This document shows, one piece after another, positions 56,463 through 64,000 of a stretch of DNA of 64,000 bases. The notes under the pieces are model-generated. The model saw nothing but the letters and a program-made list of their open reading frames with translations, made no database searches and was not told where the DNA came from. Origin of the DNA: Zymoseptoria tritici IPO323 (lineage: Eukaryota > Ascomycota > Dothideomycetes > Mycosphaerellales > Mycosphaerellaceae); the NCBI RefSeq assembly GCF_000219625.1, contig NC_018211.1, forward strand, positions 310,001 through 374,000, in the 5' to 3' direction. The stretch's first letter is position 1, and every line of letters starts with the position of its first letter. The translations under genes and the position numbers were made by a program.

Positions 56463-58320
56463 TCAGAGCTTGTTGGGCTCAATTTGGTGTTGGGGCCACT
56501 GATACCCTGCAGCATCGCTGAACTTGTATCCGTAGGATGAGGTGAAGTCGTCGAGGACGGCTGGGCCGCGCGATCCTGTTCATTGTGTTAGTACGTTGCA
56601 TCAGTTCGTTCTTCAACATCACAAGATAACTCACCGTATGGGTAACCCATTGGTGTGATGTCCTTGTTCTCGTCGAGGTAGTGCAGGAGAGGGGTGAAGA
56701 TGCGCCAGGAGGCGTCGAGCTCGTCGTCACGAACGAAGTTGGAGTGATCGCCCTTGAGAGAGTCGAGGATCAAGCTCTCGTAGGCCTCCGGAATCTTAAG
56801 GTCGGAGAATCGTCGTCGGTAGGTAAGGTCGAGCTCGGTCACCACCGTCTGCATGCTGAGACCCGGAAGCTTCGAGTTCATCTTGATGTAGATGCTCTCG
56901 TTTGGCTGGACACGGATGACCAGCTCGTTGCGGGGAATGTCCTTGAAGATGCCAGATGTCACGTCCTTGAATTGGATGCGAACCTCCGTCTTCTGCTCGT
57001 TGAGAGCCTTGCCTGCCTTGAGGATGAATGGCACACCATCCCAGCGCTCGTTCTTGATGTAGGCGACCATGGAGGCGAAGGTGGGGCAGCGCGAGCCCTT
57101 GGGCACGGTGTCGTCCTCCTTGTAGCCTGGCTTGGATCCGTCAAGCGACTTCTCGTACTGTCCGATGATGACATCCTTTGGCTCGATGCTCGGCATACCG
57201 CGAAGGACCCTAACCTTCTCATTTCTAATGTCCTCGGCGCTGAAGGAGATGGGGCGCTCCATAGCGAGGAGAGTGAGGATCTGAAGGAGGTGGTTCTGCA
57301 TGACATCGCGGACAATGCCGAACTCGTCAAAGTAGCCGCCGCGTCCCTCTGTGCCGAATGGCTCCTTGAAAGTGATTTGGACATTATCGATGTGGTTGCG
57401 ATTCCAAGTAGCGCCAAAGAATTCGTTTCCGAAACGAAGAATGAGAATGTTCTTGACCATCTCCTTTCCGAGATAGTGATCGATGCGGAAGATCTCCTCC
57501 TCCTTCCAGTTGGGGCGGAGAGCTTTGTCGAGACCGCGCGACGACTCGAGATCCTTGCCGAAAGGCTTCTCGATGATGATGCGGGCAATGCCGTTCTTCG
57601 GGTAGTTGTTCTTCTTGAGGTGCTCCGACACTGGGATGAAGACGGATGGTGGCAGTGCCATGTAAAACACGCGGTTGTTGTGCTTCTGATCCTTCTCCAG
57701 CTCGCCCAAGTGCTTCTCCAACTCTTGAAAGCTGTCATCCTTGTCGTACTGACCGCTCACGTAGGTGGTGAACTTGACAAACTCCGCCAACTGTTGCTCC
57801 ATCTCCTTTGTGGGTGTCTTGATGTGTGACTTGACTCGCTTGAGGAACTCCTCGTGATCCATCTTGGTCCGAGCGTATCCGACCACCTTGACGTCCTTGG
57901 GCAGGAATCCGTTCCTGAATAGGCCGAAGAGCGCCGGGAAGGTCTTCTTCTTTGCGAGATCGCCTGAAGCGCCGAGGACGATGACGACTGTGTTCTCCTT
58001 CAACTCCATGGTGCTGTGGGTGCCTAAAGTCAGCTGCAGTACTCGAGTATGAGGGGTGGTCTTTTGTCGCTTTGTTGTTGAGGTGGATGTTGCCATTGAC
58101 GGTGCGAATGCTGATTCTGTTGCTGACACTGCTTCCGCGACCGACCGGTCGTGCCTGCCAGGGACATTGCATGTTCACATGTCACGTCGTGTCACGAATC
58201 ACGATCACAGTTGCTGCTGCCGCGCGCGCACGAGGAGGGAAATGAAAATCGATCGAGTACGTACCCTGCGTTGGACTGCTCCTCCGAGTCCCGGCTGTTG
58301 GAGATGATGTTGTCCGCCAT
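56463..58320 (-). CDS. ZWF1: Glucose-6-phosphate 1-dehydrogenase
   Basis: First enzyme of the oxidative pentose phosphate pathway; it makes NADPH from glucose 6-phosphate. Three exons, 58320-58265, 58013-56635 and 56575-56463, give 515 residues. The NADP-binding GASGDLAKKK lies near residue 33, EKPFGKDLESS near 167, and the catalytic RIDHYLGKE near 195-203. The last exon encodes the conserved C-terminal GSRGPAVLDDF and a short tail. Intron 1 is 251 bases, the longest here, and uses CCACAG just before ACCATGGAG. Part of this intron is open in frame with exon 2, so a transcript starting inside it (ATG near 58096) could encode an alternative N-terminus of similar reading. Confidence 0.95.
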
Positions 58321-59613
58321 CGTAGCGGTGTGGTGTGGTGGATTGGGTGGTCAGAAGCGACGAGGGCGTGGTCGAAGTGTCGTCGCGAGTTAGGCGGAGG
58401 AGGGAAGTGGGGTGATGAGGGGGCTGTTTGTTCGTGAAGAGTGAATGCAAAAGATTTGTTGGGAGGTGTCTTTCAGCAGCGAGCTTCGCAGGTGGGGTGA
58501 GAAAGACTCCGTCACAAGCGGGCGGTCCCTGGAGAAACTTGAAGCGGACGCGGCGGAATTGCTTTCTCTACGTCACGGCGACACGATTACACATCATTTG
58601 TTTGAGAGAGACTTGTCCAGTTGTACAGACTGGTAGAACTTTTTCGCGATTGATTGAATGATTACGAGGCCTACATCTCTTCCCTTGTCCCCATTCCCGG
58701 TGAATCAATCGCACATCGTCAAAGCAAACGCCGATAGGAAACGTGCAGCCGTGGCGCGTCCGCAAGCTTTGATGCATTGGGGAGCCGCAGCCGCCGTATC
58801 CCGCTCATGATGCCATGCATCGCAGACGTGCTATGAACAAAATCGCACAAGTCTGTTGTGGTGACATCGCGGTCCATTCGCGGCAATAGGTGCAGGTTTC
58901 CCGCCGGAGGTATAAGGTCACCCAGTCGTGGCGAAAGCACGACGGCAAATAATCGACCGAAGTGATGTCCTCCATACGCCGGCTATTATCCATGGATAAT
59001 AGCCCGGAGGTGCAGCCCACCTGGAGGACTTGGTGCTGACTGATCACTTTGAATCGCGCCGGTGGTCGAGGGACGGATCTTAGCGAAGACTGCCGCCATG
59101 TCCGCGATTTTCTCAAACTGCCCCATGATCCCAAGGGAAGGCAGCGCTCGTCACGTTGGCCTGCAGCGAGGCGTGTAGCAGTTCGTGGACTGCAACGAGG
59201 TCCGACTCTCAGCCCAGGTGAAGCAAGTTCGCCAGGAGAGGACGGGAGCTGTCAAGGGGTAGATATCGATGTGTTCGTTACACGGTGACAAAAGGCGGTT
59301 CGGGATGCTCGTTTGCTCTTGAGTGACTCCCAGCTGCCGTAACGTTGTAATGAAAGCCATGCCATGCCGCAAATAAAGGTGTGCCTCGCGGCAGGAGAGA
59401 AGCGACGAAGCGGGATCCAGGAGTGGAGATCGAAAGCGGTCCAATGTTGTGCCTCAGGCATTCATCAAGCATCAGCACGGCAGGTCCCGCCACCAAACGC
59501 TCCTGCCAAGCCCATCGAAATCCGGAGACTTCGCACACACAACTCTGACAAAAGCCAGGTCGACATCATCCCAACAACGGAACTAACCCACCACCCACAA
59601 GGAACCCGCCACA
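58321..59613. promoter_or_regulatory. Divergent upstream region of G6PD and eL33
   Basis: About 1.3 kb between outward-facing genes, long for this gene-dense part. It contains a perfect 24-base palindrome at 58981-59004. ORFs are short and unsupported, so the space is probably regulatory or carries untranslated transcripts. Confidence 0.5.
58981..59004. repeat. Perfect 24-bp palindrome
   Basis: GGCTATTATCC|ATGGATAATAGCC: the 12-base half GGCTATTATCCA is followed directly by its exact reverse complement. CCTCC seven bases to its left and GGAGG one base to its right extend the symmetry imperfectly. It could extrude as a cruciform, fold as an RNA hairpin, or bind a symmetric dimeric factor. Confidence 0.95.
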
Positions 59614-60179
59614 ATGTCTGAGTCTCAAGGTCACCGGTTATACGTTAAGTACGTTGAAACCCCCAAACCCACCCACCACGAAAGCACGAGAAACCGGCAA
59701 CCGAATGCGCCAAACATACCCGACCGACGATGAGAAGATTGAAGAACATCATTGCTAACGGAGGATTTTTCTTCTTCACTGCAGGGGCAAGCACCTTTCG
59801 TACCAACGTGGCAAGCGCAACACCAACCCCGACACCTCTCTCATCCAGATTGAGGGTGTCGAGAACACCAAGGACGCAACCTTCTACCTGGGCAAGCGCA
59901 TCGCATACGTCTACCGCGCCAAGAAGGAGATTCGAGGAAGCAAGATCCGTGTGATCTGGGGCAAGGTCACGAGGACACACGGTATGTTGGTGCCGAGATG
60001 AAAGTCTTCCACCTTTACTGGTGGAGGCCTAGAAGGATAGATGAGAAGACACGGAAGGCTGACGGCTATACCTCTCCACAGGCAACTCCGGCGTCGTGCG
60101 AGCACAGTTCAGGCACAACCTGCCAGCCAAGTCCTTCGGCGCGATGGTCCGAATCATGCTCTACCCCAGCGCGATATGA
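59614..60179 (+). CDS. RPL33: 60S ribosomal protein eL33 (L35Ae)
   Basis: Three exons, 59614-59648, 59785-59981 and 60082-60179, give 109 residues. Introns are 136 and 100 bases, with GTACGT and GTATGT donors; the first has a GCTAAC branch. The protein has the complete eL33 pattern: [68 protein letters not shown] and a C-terminal [11 protein letters not shown]. It is a core protein of the cytosolic large subunit. As with many ribosomal protein genes, introns cluster early. Confidence 0.96.
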
Positions 60180-60967
60180 GTGCAGGTTTTTCCGCAAACA
60201 GCATGGGCGGGAAGGAGTGAAGGAGGGAGCATGGTGGATGGCGCTTTGTACGGCTGCGAAGGATCGTGAATGATGCGACTGGCAGTCGTGAAGGCGTGCG
60301 GGAAGGGGATTCAGTTCTCTCGACCCTGCGAGGATCGGTGCAATGGCGTTGATACACTCACGGACATGGGAAATGGCACCAACCACACATCATGAGGCCG
60401 ACTCTCTCAGTACGGAGAATGAAACTGCATTGAAAATCATCACACCAAACGAGACATAAGCTACACCACCACAATCCACCACTTCGCCCGGCTGTCGCTG
60501 TCGCGATGTGATGTTCATCTTCAGCGCAGTTTCGTATACACGGTTGTTCATTCGCTGTGCCCAAGGACTACGAATTCTTCCGAGACACCAGACTGCTCAG
60601 CGCTGGCTTCGCCTGTCGTGCGCATATCGTGCCATGACGGCGTCACAACTGACCTGGTGCAGAACCAGTTGACCGACGACTCCGCGTTCCGTCCTTCACA
60701 TCTTAATCATAAGGTATCCGCGCCATCCTCGCTTTCCCTCCACGTCCAATACTAGCAATCTCACACGGCGTACCTAGAGACCTTTCAGACCGGCACATCG
60801 ATCATTGCTCAGCACAAATCCGACAATACATTTTCTACCGACCGACACGAAACGCCGCGCTAACAAATCAGCAAAGTAGTAGAAGCAGACAGCCCTCGAA
60901 CGCATCATCTCCACTCCATCGACCGTCGACTCTGCAGCGCTCAGACCACAGCTTTTCCTCATCGCAC
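60180..60967. other. Convergent 3' region of eL33 and BRX1
   Basis: About 790 bases between the two stops; 3' UTRs expected. ORFs on the minus strand here overlap the BRX1 end in other frames and are not supported. Confidence 0.55.
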
Positions 60968-61988
60968 TCAAGCAAAAAGCACCCTCTCATCCAACTCATC
61001 CACCTCCCTCGTCCCCTCACCCGTTCGCAATCCCAAATCTCGATGTCTCGCCTTCCGTCCCATCTCACTCTCCGCCCGGCGATTATACCTCCCGGCCTTA
61101 CTCTTCCGCAAATCACTTCTAATCTGGTTGGGCGACACGAACTCCTTGTTTTCATAGATGACTGGTCCACCGAAACTGCCCTCCAGGATAACAATCGGAG
61201 TGAGAACAAGTCGCGGTCCGATCTCCACGAGGGTAATGTGGGTTTCCGGTTTACCTCCCGTCGCCTTCGTGATGGCTTTCGCAGGCGCAGCGGTGTCTGT
61301 CTCACCCTCAGCGACTTTCTGCGACTTAGCCACCTCCGTCTCAGAGATCTGGTAGCATCTGATCCAAATCTTCCCATCCGCCAACGTAAACCCCATAACA
61401 TGATCCACAAACGGCTTCACCTTCCGACTGCTCTGCGGCACCCCGAAAGTATGCGTCAACAACTCCTTCAGCACGCGTGTATGCGCCATCTTATCGAAGT
61501 TCGCATCGAAACTCAACACCGGTCTCGATCCCTTGAGGCAGTTGCCTGTGAAATTCAACTCTTCCATGGTATGCACATTCTGACAGTGGAGTTTGACGGT
61601 GGGTCCGTTGGGTGGTTTGGACAACCAAATGTAGAGGTCTTTCCCCTTGCGAGCTTCGAAGAAGAGGACGTTGTTGCAGTTGTAGAGGTCGGCGAGTTCG
61701 TTGAGTTGGTGCAGTTGGGTTTTTGTGTCGAGTTTGGCGTCTTTGCGGGAGTGGGGGAGGAGGGCGTGGAGGTCGTTGAGGAGGTGGCGGTGTCTGTGAT
61801 CGTGGGTCAGTATGGATGGAAGAGGTGGAGGAAATGTGGTGTGTGGTGGATATGTACCGGTATGTTACGCCGCGGGATGTGAGGATGAGGACTCGTTGGC
61901 GGTTTTTGGGTTTGCTGGAGTCGCCATCTTCGTCGTGGGATTTGGAGGTGGCCTTGCCCTTGCCGAGGGATTTGTAGACGGAGGCCAT
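60968..61988 (-). CDS. BRX1: Ribosome biogenesis protein Brx1
   Basis: Two exons, 61988-61858 and 61793-60968, with a 64-base intron (GTACAT donor, CACAG acceptor), give 318 residues. The protein has a Brix domain: RQRVLILTSRGVTYRHRHLL, LFFEARKGKDLYIWLSKPP, GPTVKLHCQNVHTMEELNFT, LKGSRPVLSFD, and IWIRCYQI. The end carries the SPNQIRS segment and a basic RKARHRDLGL stretch. Brx1 acts in the nucleolus in early 60S assembly, with Ebp2. A mildly acidic insert (about residues 210-235) is a common variable point in fungi. Confidence 0.95.
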
Positions 61989-63056
61989 TGCGAGGTGTGG
62001 TTGTGAGGTTGGGAGGATGGGTTCTTTGCGATCGGAAGCAGAGAGCTCTGCGAGACTTTTTTGTGAGAAGTCGGATGCGCTTCAGCCACAGCAAGTGTGG
62101 CTTAGTTCAATCTGCAGATCCGCGCTAGCTTCGTACTTTCGCGACAGACTGCGAAGACATGACGAATGCAAGCGATAGGAGTTAGCAGGAACAGCGGAGG
62201 CGATGAGCAGAAGTAGACATGTGGACGTAGACCATGCCTCCACATGATTCTGCATCTCAAGATCGTCAACGATTAGTCTTCTTCGCCGCACAAGGAGACA
62301 AGGACGAGACGAGACGGACCAGCCCGCAGGTGGATTAAGGTCTTCCCCCTCCGAACGAATGCGACAACTTGGATAGGACACAAAGCCTGCGTTCCGACCA
62401 GCGCTCGGCACGTTGCGAATTCAATCAACAAGACCAAATAGCATCAAATCAACGACGAGATATAAATGATAGAACTACCGAGACGATGTAAAATATCAAT
62501 CAATGCACACTGCACCGCGTGTTTCGTGTATCCGACGCGTACAAGTAGAAGTGGTGGTGAGAAGTTGTGAGAGGTGTTGTCCGAAAAGCCAACGATCGAT
62601 CCGGCTCACGGAACATTTCGCCAGCTGATTCAAGGAGCGGATGCCGTCCAACAAGCCAGATTCGCAACAAGGCAAATCCACACTCGTCGCTCTCCCCATC
62701 CATCCATCCTTTCATCCGTCCCTTCATCCACCAACACCGCCGCCGTCGCTCCCACCCTCCAACTCCACCACTCCACCGCATCACGTCTTCATTCCACCTC
62801 GACCCGAGATTGGTTCTAGCTCACTCCAAGGGGCCCGAATCGCCATCATCACCGCTCGCACAATCTGCCAAAGCCTTGCTCGACCGGAGTGATCACTGAC
62901 CACCAACCCCATCGTATCGAATCCATCCTTGCCATTCCCATCGGCCGTCTGTACAGTAAAGGGAGCTCCAACATCTAATGGCGCGGTGAAGAGACGAGAC
63001 ATCAGAGAAACGAGGTAGACAAATCGCCGGTCGCTCGGCTGTCACCACTGTCGACC
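61989..63056. promoter_or_regulatory. Divergent upstream region of BRX1 and the INO80-like gene
   Basis: About 1.07 kb between outward-facing genes, with Ser/Pro-type low-complexity ORFs in several frames but no supported coding. Its right half probably contains a long 5' leader of the INO80-like gene. Confidence 0.5.
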
Positions 63057-64000
63057 ATGGAGTCCGGCTACACCCAATACACGCCGGCTGAAAGACACGC
63101 ACGATCCGGCTCATACAATCCAACTTCACCAAGCCAATACCGTAGCGTGCCGCCTTCGCCGAATCCCAATCGACTGCCTCCCCCTACCTCGCCGCCTACA
63201 CGCGAACGAACATCAACCTCTGGCTACTATGATCCCACCAGCGATGCTCGATCGGCTCCTCGTGATACCAACGTGAATAGCACACCATACTCGACGCACC
63301 CAGGATTGAAGGCAAGCCGGATCCATCATCGTTACTTGGACGATGCGCTTACTGACGTTCATCAGGATCAACACCTTTACGAAGATGTCCCGATAGCGCC
63401 TTCATTCACGGCACAACGCGAAATGAACCGCAGAGCGAGCTCGAGTCGCTATGCGAATCAATCCTCACCACCAGGACCTCCTCACGCTCATCTTCCCACT
63501 CAACCACCACCAGATGGTAGGTCATCCGGCGTCTACGACCCAATTCGAAGCAATGGCACGCACCAGCACACGACCAGCACCGAATCTGCTGCAGCGCCTC
63601 CTCTCCCACCGCCCCAGCGCACCAACAACCCCATGTCCATGATGAACATTCTTTCCGAGGATGTCGGGCCGGCTCCGGCGCCAGTCATCACATCACCAAT
63701 CGTCAAGAGCGAGAACATGCCGCGGCCAACAAAGCCTTCAAGTCGCAAAGCAAGCAGGACATCAAGCGCATCACACCACGAGGGTCGCAGCAAGAAGTCG
63801 CCAGCTGATCGACACGCTTCGTCCAACATGTCCGCGAAAGCGGCGTATGAAGAGGTTGCCCCGGCACCTCCCGCAGTCTTGCCTCCAACTGGTCCACCGA
63901 GTCTGACGATTCGCGATACCGAGGCGGCCTACAAGGAAATCGAGGCTCGCGACTTGTCTGATGTTGAGGTCGACATGCCGGGTATGGATGTGCCGAAGCA
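63057..64000 (+). CDS. INO80: N-terminal part of probable chromatin remodeler Ino80 (runs off the window)
   Basis: The ATG at 63057 opens a frame that continues to the window edge, about 296-314 residues so far. The visible part is disordered, rich in Ser, Pro, Arg and Thr, with segments like GYYDPTSD, NNPMSMMNILSED and, at the edge, EIEARDLSDVEVDMPGMDV. The fungal Ino80 N-terminus has similar MSMxNIL and DxSDxE blocks, which is the basis of the call. The ATPase domain is beyond the edge, so other large nuclear proteins remain possible. At 63312-63365 lies a candidate GC-AG intron (AAG|GCAAGC ... CTGAC ... CAG) of 54 bases that is also open in frame; coding or intron cannot be decided here. 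Confidence 0.5.
   Translation, partial: MESGYTQYTPAERHARSGSYNPTSPSQYRSVPPSPNPNRLPPPTSPPTRERTSTSGYYDPTSDARSAPRDTNVNSTPYSTHPGLKASRIHHRYLDDALTDVHQDQHLYEDVPIAPSFTAQREMNRRASSSRYANQSSPPGPPHAHLPTQPPPDGRSSGVYDPIRSNGTHQHTTSTESAAAPPLPPPQRTNNPMSMMNILSEDVGPAPAPVITSPIVKSENMPRPTKPSSRKASRTSSASHHEGRSKKSPADRHASSNMSAKAAYEEVAPAPPAVLPPTGPPSLTIRDTEAAYKEIEARDLSDVEVDMPGMDVPK

Noticed and set aside
56681..57829. 382-codon plus-strand ORF opposite G6PD
   Set aside because: Antisense shadow caused by strong codon bias in the G6PD gene.
58014..58030. TTTAG acceptor for G6PD intron 1 upstream of the chosen CACAG
   Set aside because: With the GTACGT donor it breaks the frame; CCACAG restores it and yields the usual TMELKEN start.
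1..64000. CRISPR arrays, bacterial operons, rRNA genes
   Set aside because: None seen; spliced genes and gene families are those of a fungal nuclear genome.

Overview
This window is nuclear DNA from a filamentous ascomycete fungus. The evidence is small introns (about 46 to 110 bases, most with GTRNGT donors and CTRAC-type branch sites), a dense mix of eukaryotic housekeeping genes, a HET-domain gene, a fungal NACHT-type NLR, ATG101 (absent from budding yeast) and a nucleus-encoded ATP9. Gene style, protein sequences and the small secreted proteins suggest Dothideomycetes, perhaps the Capnodiales/Mycosphaerellales. That placement is an inference.

Layout. 0.2-1.7 kb: proteasome ATPase RPT2. 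2.6-3.1 kb: a small secreted six-cysteine protein. 3.1-13.4 kb: a gene-poor block with only weak ORFs and one diverged repeat pair. 13.4-14.1 kb: a secreted tandem-repeat precursor with Kex2-like dibasic sites, whose reading frame is broken in this sequence. 14.9-23 kb: SEC15, a HET-domain gene, TOM7, ribosomal protein eL28, SF3B4/HSH49 and a small membrane protein. 23-26 kb: no gene seen. 26.2-29.5 kb: a Mei2-like RNA-binding protein. 30.8-42 kb: four minus-strand genes or their spacers, namely the GPI-anchor enzyme LAS21/GPI7, an importin-13/Kap122-type karyopherin, and a large PH plus leucine-rich-repeat protein. 43.8-50.8 kb: four minus-strand genes, two mitochondrial membrane proteins with ATP9-type presequences, an NLR and ATP9 itself. 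51.7-62 kb: ATG101, RMP1, a SUT-type sucrose transporter, glucose-6-phosphate dehydrogenase, ribosomal protein eL33 and BRX1. 63.1 kb to the edge: the N-terminal part of a probable INO80 ATPase.

Most genes serve core functions: ribosome assembly (eL28, eL33, BRX1, RMP1), mitochondria (TOM7, ATP9), trafficking and nuclear transport (SEC15, importin), splicing (SF3B4) and NADPH supply (G6PD). They do not form a pathway cluster.

The most unusual parts are these. (1) An ATP9-derived paralog at 43.8-44.5 kb keeps both ATP9 intron positions and phases but has lysine where ATP9 has its proton-binding glutamate. A second ATP9-presequence protein lies next to it, and an NLR lies between the pair and true ATP9. 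(2) The repeat precursor at 13.4 kb carries five dibasic-flanked glycine-rich units. (3) The NLR has an intron apparently built from repeated copies of its own upstream exon end. (4) A perfect 24-base palindrome lies in the G6PD/eL33 promoter region. All splice models were made by eye and checked only by reading-frame continuity.
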